The translations under genes and the position numbers were made by a program. Below, piece by piece: positions 1-13,277 of a stretch of 64,000 nucleotides of DNA. Below the pieces are notes generated by a model that was not told the DNA's origin, did no database searches, and saw nothing but the letters and a program-made list of their open reading frames with translations. Position 1 is the stretch's first letter. Each line of letters opens with the position of its first letter. Source of the stretch: Brugia malayi (lineage: Eukaryota; Nematoda; Chromadorea; Rhabditida; Onchocercidae); the NCBI RefSeq assembly GCF_000002995.4, contig NW_025062477.1, forward strand, positions 9,086,649 through 9,150,648, given 5' to 3'.

Positions 1-27
1 AAACGGAAATTAAAAAGCAGAACATAC

Positions 28-1651
28 CAAACAATGGCTAAACGTGGGACAGCAATCATCACAATAGGATCACAATCATCGATCTGATCCTGCGTTAGAT
101 AATCTAATCTAACAGCTCTGCAAGCAATATAAATGAAGTAATACTTATTTCATTTGCATCATGACTGGGATTTTAAAAAGTGCAAAGATACCTCGAAACC
201 TCAAGAACTGAAGTTTTGTAAACTGAATGGTCATGTCATATATAAACATTTGTAAATGAGGTTATGAGCAGAAACAAACCTATCTAATGCTTCCGAAAAT
301 AAAACAGCAATATCCAGCTGACAATCGTATTCTCTCACACTCTTCACTGGAACCATTGCACTTACATAACTGAAATACTCCTGCAGACTGATTATTTGAA
401 GCTGTTAACTGAATCAACGTTACAAGAATTCGACAAATTAACAAATATTTTATAAACTTGACCAAAAAATAGATTCTTGAAACGAGAATGATGATAAATT
501 CTACATCAGTCTAATTTCTTAGAATACAAGATATCTCGCAAAACATTTATGGCAACAAAACATGAAAGCATCTATGTATTATTCATGTCGTGCAAGAAAA
601 CTTTTCTCTTGGAAAAAAAAAAGAAAAAAAAAACATTTTAAAATACATTTCTGAGATGCCCATCTTCCACAATAGGAAAAATATATTTTAAAAATATCCA
701 CTTCCCATAATGTAGCTAGTGCTTTTATGTTTTGTCGCTACTAACTTCATTCACTAACTTTAATTCAAATTCCGCAAAAAGATGGTCGAAATGCTTTAAA
801 CTTCTCTTCACTTTATCGCTATAATGTGTTGGATCTCTAAGAGACTGATCTTTCAGCAAATCGCGCAAAGTGTCCAAATGTTTCGTTAATGCACGAGCCA
901 TTGGTCTTATGGCTTCTGATTCCACTTCATGATCAATTATGTTTGATCCTGCCGTAAGACACTGAAATGAAACGTCTATTAGTGTCACTTTCAGTAGCAT
1001 CTAATCTAGTATTCATATATTTACCAAGTGAATACATTACAATATCAAAAACCAAAAAAGAATCAAAAAATATGGATCATAAGCTACTGAGAAAGTACAA
1101 CCAAACACAGGTATAACATTTGCCTCAGCGCCAAACCAGAGCTGTCCGGGTAAATTGTCATGCATAATTTCTTCCGGAAACTTTACGCGATAATCACGAC
1201 AGGCACGATCTGATTCACGTGGAAATACTTGCTGTATCATTTCTGCTGTAACAATGCAAAAGTGAATATCTTTCGAAAATAGTCTCTGATCTTAAACTAG
1301 TAACTTTAATATCTCAATGTGATCCAATCAGTTTTAGAACAGAAACATCTTTTCTAAAGATTCACGTGGAAATACTTGCTGAATAAATGAAAAATGCTTA
1401 ACATAATGCCCCTGACTTTGATTACTTAGTAGAGTGTTTAAAGACGAAAACAACGACAAACTAACAAATTATATGCAACAGACGATCCTGGGCTTGCCTC
1501 AATTTGTTAACTAGTTGGCTACAACGCTCTGGGTCACGACGTCCATCAAATGAATCTAATTCGTTGGCCACTGCATTCAGTGCCTCGTCTGCATAGTAAA
1601 ATTTCGCCAGTGGATTCCAGTCGTCCACACGAGGCTTGTTAACCAGCTTAC
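28..1651 (-). CDS. lst-2: LST-2 / ZFYVE28 orthologue, 5' part (partial)
   Basis: Lateral signalling target 2 is an endosomal protein that limits EGF receptor signalling in animals; its FYVE domain would lie off the left edge. Five exons on the minus strand are visible: 1651-1475 (approximate end), 1245-1124, 961-759, 369-280 and 117-28. All join in phase. The peptide contains the conserved family blocks [67 protein letters not shown] and VPRLAIV, in the order of human ZFYVE28/LST2. The first visible exon opens in mid-codon (xGT-AAG), so a very short upstream exon carrying the start ATG is missing from this model; I could not place it. The intron after 1124 is either GC-AG (cut after GAG) or GT-AG six bases further on, adding two residues. 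The family identity is strong. The cellular role is inferred from the family. Confidence 0.93.
1359..1381 (-). repeat. Vestigial copy of the start of lst-2 exon 2
   Basis: These 23 bases are identical to 1212-1234, which lie near the start of the second visible lst-2 exon. The copy sits 147 bp upstream in transcript terms, inside the preceding intron. On the minus strand it is preceded by a T-rich tract ending in TTATTCAG, so it looks like a decoy acceptor followed by QQVFPRES, after which similarity ends and a stop comes soon. It looks like the remnant of an exon duplication. Confidence 0.7.
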
Positions 1652-4315
1652 CTGAAATTGCAAATTCTACTTTGACAACTGCCATATAAAATTTCCAATA
1701 TAATCTATAATTTGGTAAAACAAATAAAACTAACGCAAGCTTTGCATAGTAGCCGATGTAATACTCCACCAAAAAATGATTACGCCTTTTTTCCACTTTT
1801 AATACTACGATGAAACTAACAATCGAACAATGAAAAGAAATGAATACACGAACAAACCAGAAAAACCAATTTCAACAATTCTGAAAAATCAGAAATGACT
1901 TATAGTCTTATATATTTCACCTTAACCAATAAGTACTCTTTCAGATTTCGATTTCCTTCTACATAACACTTCTAAGCCATCATTCATCGAGAGAGAGAAT
2001 GAAAGCGAGAGAGATATTGCACTGCCATATTGCTATGTGTAATATGGGAAAGAAACAATGTTTCAAAAACAGGACCTCAGAAAAAAAACCCTGGCTTGAT
2101 TTTTAAAAAATAATGAAAAATGAACAAATAAGGTGAAGATAAGCTAGTGCACATTCATAGTTCAGGCAATTTATACATATGTTTGCAACATACAAAAGAA
2201 GAGCTATTGTGATTTCTACAATTAAGATAAGGTTCTCTCATAAACTCCTATGCTTTCCTGCCACAGTTCTAATATATGGAACTTGATAGTGATAGAAGAT
2301 GCTCTAAATATGCTTAATAAATCTACCAGATTTATTTGTTGTTCCATTTCATAAAGTAGATCAGAAATGCAGATAAGACTACCACGAAGGAAAACAGAAA
2401 GCCATGCCAAGTAGGTAAAGTAATAAATTGACAGAGATAAAAATAAAGACGTCAAAGGAAGAGCCTGAATCCTACTAGTCCACTCAGTCTTAACTCTGGC
2501 CAACTTATTCCTACACCTCCCAACAAACCTAATGCTAACATGGAACATAATCAAGCTGGTTGGTACATGGATCACACCATTCATCAGACCAATCTACATA
2601 TCACAAGCAAGGGAGAACAGTTTGCAACTTTAATTCCCACTGGGATTAATGACAAAGTGAAACAAACTTGGCAATGAGTGACGTTTCAGGGTATCATGTG
2701 AGGAGCAGTAAGCAGATGTTGGTCACAATTAATTTAAAACCTCGACTCATTTTAATGAAATTTCTCATTGAAATCCAGCAATGTATTGTTAAGTTGGTCA
2801 CTCCATTATTTCAGTTCATATCTGTTAACAATCTTTCGTCATATCTTCTCCACAGTCCATATCATGTCTATACTTACGTCTTATATCCTTTCTTAATACC
2901 TTGCAAATCCTCCTCAAAGACAGTTATCTACGAGTGACTGTTTATGGAACAATTGCCTATCCACAAATAATCTATAGTGAGTGACTGACTGCGATACTGT
3001 ACTCGATCACCAGGTTTACTAATATGGGGCAGTCTGAATTTCATACGGTTCTGCGTTTCTCAGCATTTCCATAAATTTGCATAACATGAAGGATGAAGGA
3101 ATTGCAGTCCATTTCGCTTCATATATTCATGTTGTAAATCCAAGCACTGAATAGGTCATTTTAGCTTCTGTTTTTTGTTGTGAAAACGTATACGTCTTAC
3201 ACGATCGCCACTACGTTACTGACGTACTTCGGACTGCCATATCTCACATGTTCAAGCATCTGGAGGGTAATGAAAGAAACGTGTACGCGTATATCAGGCC
3301 TATACGTGGCTACACATTTCGTTATAGGTGAGTCATTCCAACAGGAAAGCCATCCAACACAATGAAGTCTACAAGGGTGCAAGTAAAACCTATTGCAAAT
3401 TCAAGTATTGGTGATGATAGGGAGAGGGTGGAGGCAGCTATCTTTTTCTTACGTTGTCAGGTATCGCTTTGCTCTTTCGCTACTTACTTTACCATCTTCT
3501 ATTTATGGGACGAATTTTTTTTTGTGCTAACGTAAATGTTCCACATAACCTTTTCAATATCGTATTTCACAATAAAACTATTATAACAACATTATAACTT
3601 TTTCGAACCACAATGCAAACTGATTGTTGGTTATGAGGAGTGATGAAGTGTGAAAGGACAGCAATGGACGGTTGTAGATTCTCAGTATTGAGAGCAGGAG
3701 CTGGCGGTAATTGCTTCATAATTATGGTGAATGGTAAAGGTGGAACTGAATATGAATTCACGTTTTGATAACTAATTATGATTAGTTCAAACTTCGTGCG
3801 CAAACTAAATATATTTGCATAACGTGGATTAAATAAAATAAGTACTGCATTTATATTGTTTTTTGCTTTATTTAGTTAATTCACCTGCGTGAGCGTAACA
3901 TTTAGGAATGGATGACAAGGAAATACATCGAAGAGATACGTATAATGTACCTTAAGCCACTGGATGAATTGTGTAGCGGGGGAAAGCGGGCCGTTGGTAA
4001 ATAACTTCCATTTTACAAATTTACAGTTCTCAACTCACATTCGTAAACATCCCTTATCTTCAAGTTTGACATTTTTCAAGTAAAGAGAAGATGTAAAGAA
4101 TAAGTAAGCACTTTGTGTATTTGCTATTCTTACTTATTGTACCATATTCCTCTAACTTTTGTAAAATTGTTTCTAACTGCTAAAGAGGACATAATTTATA
4201 TTTGCTCTTATAATAAATATTCTTTTTCATCGGTATTTTACTTCCCTTTAAAACTTTTTACGGTTAAGATTTGTTTGCATTTATCTTATTTATTGTAGAA
4301 TTTGTAAGTAAATCA
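1652..4315. other. Intergenic region between divergent lst-2 and the 4316 gene
   Basis: This stretch should hold the promoters of both flanking genes and the missing first exon of lst-2. I see no conserved protein. A 120-codon open frame on the minus strand (2222-2584) is long for such AT-rich DNA but has no recognisable domain, no clear splice context and repetitive hydrophobic content; I leave it unannotated. No tRNA or repeat family was recognised. Confidence 0.5.
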
Positions 4316-6152
4316 ATGGAATCTTCAAGCGATCGCTCAACAGACGGAGCGAATGCTGCGAATAAAGTTGATGGCACTGAGGGCAGTCACGTGAAAGTTG
4401 CCGAGAAACTACAGCGTATATAAAATTATATTTGCACGGGATAGCCCTGTTTAGATTTAAAATTCTTCAAAAATATGCTGTTAAAATAGGAACTTATGAA
4501 TCATTCATTGGCAGACACTTTTATAAATATTTGAAAATGTTTGCGTGTTATGCATCAACAAAAAGAGTAATTATTGACTCAGGATTGATTTATGATTTGT
4601 AGTGTCAAGATTTATCTTCATCATAACCTAAGAAATTCGTAGAGTTGAATTTTGAGAAGCGTTGAAAACTCTGCAACAAGATGATGTGGAAATGACACAA
4701 GGTTATCGGCCATTAACTCGTGAAAAAACAGTTTCATTAGCTGACTGTTGCGCATTGTATCGGTTGGAGACAAACCTAAAGGCAATGGAAGAGCTACTGG
4801 ATATACAAGCAAGCTTGGATAAGTTTGTTTCTTCTTAAAATCTTTTTTCTTCATGAAAATGTTAAGTGATTTGTTCAAAAGTAGAGAGTAGCGATGAAAT
4901 GAAACGGATGCAACTGATTTCTTCTTTTTATTCTCCTAAAAGGTATTAAGAACTGAAACTTTTTTTTGCATTTTCAGTGAAGATATCAACTTAGAAAGTT
5001 ATGTATCAAGCAGTTGGATACAAACAGCTATGATTAATTTTGTAGATGGTTCGAGAATAATAAAGCTAATGTGGCCAAACACAAGGAATTATTAAAAAAT
5101 TTGTTAACTAATGCTCTTACCAATTTTGAAATGGCATATATAATCACCGAGTTATTTGCTATTCCACAAGTGTCGCTACAAGAAATCCAGAAAAATAAAG
5201 TAAGTCAGTTGAAAATTGAAACACTGAACATTTGCATCACTTTGAAAATCCAAGTTCCCTCCCATATCATTGCAAGAAATCATATATTTCAATTTCGTCT
5301 CAGAATGAGCTTTATCAACAAATTTACTTTGTTTAGATTCTCTCATATTCATTGTCTCAGAAAAGGCAGGTTTCACATGTGGCAATTCTGTTATTTTATT
5401 TCTTGTAGCCGGAATATAGCAAATACATTCGATCAAATATTGGCGCAAGGAACATCGCCATTATCAACAAGCCACTAAATAAGGGAATTATTACGAAAGA
5501 CTACATAAAAAAACTTGAAGGACAGATCAATCATTTTAGGTCAGTTACTTATACTTTTTTCCTTTGACGGCAAACAATAGAAATCAAATTCAAGTATCCA
5601 AAGTTGAAATTTAAGTATTTGACAGAAAAAGAAAAGCTGGTATTGTTTGATTTATTGTGAAGAGAATCATTTATTAAGAAATTGCAGCATCAATTTCCAG
5701 AAAATCCTGGCACTCACTTCTTTTTTTAACTTTTTCACATTCACTTTAATCTTATTTATAGGACAGTAGTGTATGAAATTGCAAAGAATCTCGAAATTAT
5801 TACTGAAACAGTTGCTGCGAATGTTCGAGACCATCATTTGGAAGTAAACATAAAACAGGTAATGATGTTAATAGCACGAGAACTCTTTCAATAAAAACAC
5901 TCAATATCCGTTTAATTTGGAAGGATATAACAAATAAAAAAAAATAAGGTTGCAGACAAATAGCATATATGATTTTTTTTTTTTTAGATAGCAGTAATTG
6001 TCAATAATTTGCCGCCTAGATATCGCTTTCCAGAAACAATTTACCTTTCACCTTTTGCAAAAAAACTGCTGACAAATGCACCTACGAGTCCGAACGAAGA
6101 AGATTTGTTTGGCAATTTTGTTAGTAGTTTCTTCAGGCAAATTCCAGTTTAA
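4316..6152 (+). CDS. Unrecognised six-exon gene, about 270 aa, helical protein
   Basis: I do not recognise this protein. Exons 4316-4415, 4657-4822, 5046-5199, 5409-5539, 5762-5858 and 5988-6152 join in phase with GT-AG introns and end in TAA. The predicted product is about 270 aa. It has a polar serine- and asparagine-rich N terminus, then mostly charged amphipathic helix (for example EKLQQALKTLQQDDVEM and FENNKANVAKHKELLKN), then a C-terminal part with NNLPPRYRFPETIYLSPF. No signal peptide, membrane segment or cysteine motif is visible. A T-rich acceptor ending at 4298 lies just before the ATG, consistent with trans-splicing. A possible AATAAA lies at 6697-6702. The consistent phases over five introns make it a real gene; the function is unknown. 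A small subunit of a coiled-coil complex would fit but is only a guess. Confidence 0.8.
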
Positions 6153-7485
6153 AAGGTCAAAAACTTTCGGTCAGAAATTAACTCATCACTTAATTAACTA
6201 TTCTTTGTTGCAAAACTTAGTGATAATTGTTAATTCTTTAAAGATAGATAATTTACATAATGGCAGCAGTAACTCGAAACTATTAATTCAGCCACTACAA
6301 ACAATTAAATCACGCTCTCTTCGAGGTACACAGTTGACGAGTCACTTCCATTTTTTGCAACAAAAAACCACATTTTATGTCAGCTTGTAAGACAAGTTAA
6401 AGAAGTCACTTTTTCTCAACATTGACAAAAGTTTCTAATTTCGCTCCTTTCCTACCCACACTTAGTACAAGCAACTAAATTTTCACTTTATGCCAATTCT
6501 GTTTAGTTGTTGACAAAAAAATTTTAGAAGTTAACTTCGAAATTTAAACTGAAATTATTCACGCTTTATTATATTTTCAGCCAAATGTGAAGCATGAAAA
6601 ATGAAGAGATATCACTAATTGAATCAAAAAAGAACTGTTGTATTGCGAAAAAAATGAGATTGTTTTGAAAGAGTAAGAAAATCCAAGTCACTGAACAATA
6701 AAATTTGAAATTTGAAATGAAAGGAATACATCAACTACAACTATCACTCTAATTCATTAATGAATACTCACTGGCGTAGTCTCGAATTCGAATAATGCTG
6801 CATCATACTAACAGCTCTAAAAACTTAAGACAGTGAAATTGTTACAATAAAATAAACAAATGAAAGGAAGTTTCCACAAAACTGCATAAGAAATATAGTG
6901 CTAATTTGCAAAGTGGTAGAATTTTCTTTAAAATTCGCCTTTATCCATGCAAGTAGTTAAAATGACACGAGGGAAAGAACTTAAAAAATAATATTGTATG
7001 TAGAGGAGTACAGTTAATCGTCAAGGTAACATCGTAGCTACGAGAGTTGTGTCAAATCATATCTAACATGCACAATCCATCTGACCGGCATACAACTCTT
7101 AAAACCACGTAAATAATGTCAAACAAGGAATCGAAATGTGTGTGAGTCTGTCATTTTCGTAGTGCCCCCGCTGAATTACGTCCTGTCGTGATTGGTACTC
7201 ATGTGAACTTCGCGTGAGATACTGGCAGGGTGGCAGAGCTCCGACATATAACGTGCGGCAGTGTGACATAGCCTACTTATTTCTTGTTAACACGTATAGA
7301 AACACTAGTTAGAGATAGACGAATATCTATGTGGGGTACTAATGTACAGAGTACGTGGTTAATAGTATATAGGAACTGTCAACTTGACCTTATTCGCATT
7401 GATGCATCATTAAAAAAAACAGTTACGTAATACAGTGAATGCTTTAGCCGTTTAAGGTTGTAAATGAAAAACAGTCGTGTTGATA
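6153..7485. other. Intergenic, upstream of GUF1
   Basis: This stretch holds the 3' UTR of the preceding gene (possible AATAAA at 6697-6702) and the GUF1 promoter region. An out-of-frame ATG at 7464 opens a short upstream reading frame that overlaps the GUF1 start. No conserved coding segment or repeat was recognised. Confidence 0.5.
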
Positions 7486-10400
7486 ATGGCAGTTACACGA
7501 GCCGCTGCACCAATGGTTGGCAATTGCAGTAGCGCTATGCTTATTATAGGAAGACGATATTTTTCATCACCTTTCACTGAAAAGTTGAGAAAAACAAATA
7601 GAAAGAAAGTGATCGATTTAGCGGCCTATCCACCAAGTATTACTAGTTTCCTTTTCGTTCATTCTCTTTATGTTTTTTTATGCATAGCAACATGATGCCA
7701 GTGCATGCATGCCTTATCACCATGAAGCGCAGTTCGAGGGATGAATGAATGACCTCTCTTGTCTTTCGTTTTTGGAAATGTTGGTATTGTTTTTCATCAG
7801 TTTGGCTCACTATTTTGTATAATAGTTTGCTGATGCATAAACGAAATCTCTTTCTAATTTTTGAAGAGAAGATACGTAACTTCGGCATTGTGGCCCACGT
7901 GGATCACGGCAAAAGTACTCTGGCAGATCGATTTCTCGAAATGACAGGCGCCGTTGAGAAAAGTAGTCATGCTAGTCAAATGCTTGACAAATTGCAGGTT
8001 TACTTCACTATTCGTAATCTTGTCTTCTAATTAATGAGTATTTATAATTGTTTTTGTCTGTTTATTAAATATTCTGGTTAAACTTTTCAATATTTAGCAA
8101 ACTCATTTTTTGCAGGTAGAGCGGGAACGCGGTATAACGGTGAAAGCGCAGTCATGTACTATGTTTCATAAGGTATTTCGATTAAATATATGATTACTTG
8201 ATTTTGCCGACATGTGGAATTGCACAGAAATTTTGTAATTAATTTGATAGTCATATAACTCAAAGCAGGTAGTTATCACGTAGAAACGATGGAAAGATTT
8301 TATAAATAAGCAGTTTCAATTAATTCTATTATTTCCAAATAGTAGTATTTTTCTACGATAAACTAGAAGATAAATAAGAGCTAGAATTTGGAAAAAGTCA
8401 TTATTTTATATAATGAACGACTGAAGCAAAATGATATTATAAATACATTACAGGATTGCATGTTGAATTTAATCGACACTCCTGGTCATGCTGACTTCAG
8501 TTTCGAGGTTGCTCGATCTCTTACTGCTACTAATGGAATTCTGCTTCTTGTCGCCGCTAATCAGGTCGAATTCTGTGTCGCTTTTGAAAACTTTTTGTAA
8601 AAATTTCTGACCAAATATACAACACTGCTACTTACAGGGTGTACAGGCGCAAACGGTGGCAAATTTTTGGCTAGCATTTGAAGCTGGTTTAACAATAATC
8701 CCAGTTATCAATAAAGTGGATCTCAAGAGCGCTAACGTTCCACGAGTTCGTTCATGTTCCATCATTTTTTGTTTTTTTCTTCAATTCAACTAGTTCTATT
8801 TCTTTTCGGAAAATTTGGTAGAATTAGTATGGGTCGGAAGCCTGAGCAGTCTCTGTCCTGGTATAGAATACTTAACATCCACCGTCCCTCATCACCTATC
8901 GTTCTTTTTCATTTCCGAACATTTGTAGGTAGTATCACAAATGGAGAATTTATTCGATTTTTTACCATCAGAAATACTTTATATTTCTGCTAAGAATGGT
9001 ACTGGTATTGGCGATGTCTTGGATGCCGTTGTTGAAAGGTTATACATTTGCAATATTTATTACTTCATATTAAAGATGGATTTTTCCATACCTCATAACT
9101 TAAACACTTACTGGGTCACTTCATAGTTTTTTCTTTTTTTCATCCTCACTTTTTTGCAGACTACCACCACCCAAAGTTGAAGCACATTCTCCTCTTCGTG
9201 CACATGTTTTTGATTCCTGGTATGAGACTCATCATGGTCCAGTGGTTTGCGTTGCTGTGCATGATGGTGTGATTTCTAAGGGGCAGAGAATACGAACGTA
9301 TCATAGTGACTGTGAATACGAAGTGTTGGTAGTAGGCATCATGATTCCGAATATGTATGAAGTTAAGGTTAGGTAATTTGTTCATGGTTTCAAATGATTT
9401 ATTGCCATCCTTTCGCTTTTTATTTCAAAAAGGTGTTGCAGTGTTTATATGCTGGCCAAGTTGGCTATCTGTTAACAACGATGAAATCGGTACAAGATGC
9501 TGTTATTGGAGAAACGTTATATGATGTAAGCGATGAACGGAATATGGTACAACCTATGCCTCTAATAACGGTTCGAGTTTGAAACGTGGTTAGTGGACAA
9601 ATTAGTATGTTTATTTTTAGTCATATCTGTCCTGAGAGTGGTCAGTTAGTGTATACACAATGAAAAAACAGGGCAAGTTCTTTCCGCTAAAATCTTCAAA
9701 AAAAGCAAGCATAAAGGGCTGGTCAAATTGTAGCCTACTCCGCCATGCATTTATGCCAGTATTTATCCGACAAACATAAATGAATATAATGCCTTGCGCG
9801 TTGCGCTTTACAAATTGGCTTTAAATGATTCATCAGTGCAAATCCAGCATAGTAATAGCACTGCGTTGGGGAATGGTTTCAAGATTGGTTTCTCAGGACA
9901 TTTGCATATGGAGGTAATTTTCTGCTTATTAAACTTATTAAAAGCAAAACAGCCATAATAGTTAGTTTTTTTTGGAAAAATAATTTCACTTTTTTTACAT
10001 GCTGCTAATAAAATGAAACATCCAAAGTTAAAGTAACTATTTTTCGGGTTTTTTGTGCGAGATTGGAGCAGGAATATGATGCTAACATTACCATAACTGC
10101 ACCTAGTGTCGAATATCGCGCTGTCATTAAAGACAATCAGACTATACTAAAAAAAAGGTGTTTTATAAAATCTTAACCTTATTTGCTACATTTGTATTAT
10201 TTTTTTGAGTTGAAATGGTTATTTTTCATTTTTTATTTTTAAAATTCTTTTCTTTGTTTCTGGATGAACATTACTTATATGTTCAGTTTTTTATTTTTTC
10301 TAGATACAACGGTCAACGTGTTATTCGTCTTTTGGATGCTAGTGATTTCCCGGTTTGCCCCAGCGACATTGATCATTTCTTAGAACCGATGATAAAATTA

Positions 10401-11753
10401 ACACTTTTACTATCCACTGCATATTGCGAGCACGTAGAAAGATTATGTGTTGATGCTCGTGGAGAGCAAGGTATCATTTGTGCTTGGTGCAGCTGATTTA
10501 TATATTTTATTATACATATGTAATATATTTTCATAAAATCAATTTATTGAACTTATTTCTATAAAAGATGGGAATATTAAGCTTTCCTTATCTCGTTCAT
10601 TCAGTTGAGAATAATGGGTTGGATACAGACTGTATTATGCAACAATGGAGATTACCTTTTGCTGAAGTTTGTATGGACTTCTTCGATAGATTAAAAAGGA
10701 TCACGAGGTTGCTATTTTTACTTATTCCGTTTGCCAGATTACTATTTCTTGCAGAAGGTCGTTATCCTGCTTCTTTACTCAGCATCATTACCTAATTATT
10801 CAGTGCTTTATAGTTTTTTGGTTCTTCTTTTTTAAGAAAAGTTTCGAATGACAGAAATATTCATTTATATTTTAGTGGTTATGTGACATATAATTACCAG
10901 TGGGATGGCTTCCAAAAGGCGACAATTGAATTGCTTATGATACATATCAATGATCTTCCTATTTATGAATTCTCAGAGATAATGCCTTCAAATCAAATTA
11001 AAGCAAGAGCTAAAGAAATTGTAAAGAAATTGAAAGAGGTTAGTTTTTACACAATTTCTAAAGATTTTTCATCTTCTCTGATTTTTTATTATGAAAAAAA
11101 ATATTTTGAAAATTTTTATAATGCAGGAGATACCTCGTCAGCAGTATGAAGTACGAATTAAAGCTACTCTTGGACAATCAAAAAAGGCGCTAGTACAGAC
11201 AGTTATTGCACCGGTCAAAAAAGATTTCACAGGTCGATTGAAAGGCAATTTTGGAGGTTTGATAACTTTTGAGTTTAGTTTAATAGTTTTTGTCCTGCTT
11301 TTTTTCCTTCATACCAATTTTTTATCTGCGAGATTTCACTTTTTAAAAATTTCATTTGTTTTATTGTGTTCGTATTTTTATTATATCTTTAATTTTTTCT
11401 TTCATCTGCGTGCAAGCTGTTTGCTTATTTTAATTACTATAATAGTTTAATAAGTTTAATCTTCTTTTGCGATATTCTTATCATTCTTCATTAATACATT
11501 CGTTTTTTGAATATTCAACTCCATTATTTTCATTTAAAATTCTTTCTTTATTTCTTGGTGATTTCTATTTTTCATTTTTTATGGTGAATATTTCTCTTCT
11601 TTTACGTAAAAACCGTTCATTCTAATTCTAGGTAGTGGTTGGGAACGTTTCTGTAAGAAATTGTCGCATCAGAAAAAAGGAAAGGAACGGATGAAACAGC
11701 TGGGTCAAGTACAAATCCCTAAAGAAGCATTCATCAATGTACTGCGGAGGTAA
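7486..11753 (+). CDS. GUF1: Mitochondrial translation elongation GTPase GUF1 (LepA/EF4)
   Basis: GUF1/LepA is a ribosome-binding GTPase of mitochondrial translation. I place 15 exons: 7486-7636, 7867-7997, 8116-8172, 8454-8564, 8638-8745, 8929-9038, 9160-9367, 9442-9570, 9734-9913, 10048-10157, 10304-10470, 10605-10707, 10876-11038, 11127-11256, 11632-11753, giving about 659 aa (human GUF1 is 669). The N terminus is basic with RRYFSSPF, a likely matrix-targeting peptide. G motifs: AHVDHGKST (near residue 60), DTPGH (121), NKVD (175) and SAKNG. Family blocks [36 protein letters not shown] and QVQIPKEAF follow in order. Every junction is GT-AG and in phase except the acceptor of exon 10, which reads TTTTCGG at 10041-10047. 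The stop follows VLRR directly. Identity is certain; the model around exon 10 is an inference from homology. Confidence 0.96.
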
Positions 11754-13277
11754 TATAACTTACTTGATTCCTTGTTACTGTTGAGTACTGAAAGATACGC
11801 TTTGGTGAAATACAATGATGTTTTGGTAAATCAAATCGAAGTGGAGTTATTTCGATAATAATTCTGATGGTCATCACCATTATTTTTCATCCTCAAGTTG
11901 TTTTATAATTGGTATTTCGTAAATGATATTAATCCAGTTTTGCTTTTATCACAATAATAAATATTTAAGAATTTTTGTTTCAGATTGAAATCCAGGTTTT
12001 AATTTCCATAATTTTTAGGAAAGATTCCACTCATGATTTTTTTTTTGATGATTTTTTTTTTTTTTTTTCATATTTTATCATATTAATAGTCGATTTTATT
12101 ATTAATAAAGGATTTAGTGAAGTCATTTTTATGAAAGTTTTCCATATTTGCAAATGAAGGTGAATTTAATTCTGTAATTCATTCAATTATTGAATTAAAA
12201 AATTATTTGTTTATGAACTGCTTATGTCATGTAGAAATTATATTATGCTTCTGCTGATATTGAAATTAAAGGATCAATCTGAACCAGTTGATTTTGCAAC
12301 TCTGTTGGAATTATTGCAAAAACTATGAAATATAAAAAAAATAGGTATATTGTGCTACGTTTTCGTGAGATAATCTCTATTGTGAAGGCATGTATTTTTC
12401 ATAAGATGAAACGATGGCTACTGATGTAGCAAGAATAAATTATTAAAAATGTAGTACAACTGTTGGATCAATTTAATTCTCAATTACAAAGGTTTATTTT
12501 ACATAATTAGTCTTATATCCCATTGTGCAGATTTGACTAGTGTAGCCGGCAGTTAAATAGTATAAAACTGCAATCATTGCTTGGTGTGAAAATGGAAACT
12601 TTTTAACAATGGTCTCATTTCAGCTGAGTTACCCAACCAAGTGAAGTTTTAATTGCGAAGATTCTGAAGTGTATCTCACAAAGGGAAGGTAGACCCTTAG
12701 CATCTCTGGTTATATATTATTCATTAAACAATTGTAGGAGACATTCCTTCAGTGGCATTCTAGAAGATATAGGACATCAGTGACACGGAGAGATGTACAG
12801 TGTCTATTTCTTTGTCTGCATGTTCTTGACATATGAAATATTATCTCTGTAATAAATTTCTCGATAGCAAGGAGATTTGCGTTTGTTGACCATTTCGTTC
12901 GTCATATAGAATTTGGCTATTTATTGATACAGTGAGAGGTTGTTTGTACTGTATCGTCTTTTTTCTCCTTGTCAAGGTAGAATTAGTGAGGATGGTAGAA
13001 ATAACAGGAAATCTTAGGTGTTGAGCGAATTCTGCACTGAATGAATTGAGAAAATATATTGGAACAGCGTGCACTGCAAAGGGAGAGATAGACAAGAAAG
13101 TAGGTTAAAACAAAGGAAACATCTGAAATGGCTTTATGAATGTCTCGAAGTATCACAAACACTATATATTGATTAGATGATAAGCTGAGATTTTTTAAAT
13201 TATAAATATTAAAACACATCTGCTTATTCTTTTTCCCTTGTAATATCTAATATTATCCAATCATAAACTGAGTGAGT
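11754..13277 (+). other. Intergenic; possible alternative GUF1 last exon at 12235-12328
   Basis: The GUF1 3' UTR probably ends near AATAAA at 11956-11961. Downstream, 12235-12328 is preceded by a TAG acceptor and would join in phase to a donor overlapping the GUF1 stop (cut after 11749). It would add about 30 residues ending in FATLLELLQKL. This may be chance. A long T run lies at 12036-12069. I see nothing else that is coding. Confidence 0.3.

Noticed and set aside
2222..2584. 120-codon open frame on the minus strand
   Set aside because: It has no recognisable domain or splice context and lies upstream of lst-2; hydrophobic runs are common in such frames of AT-rich DNA.
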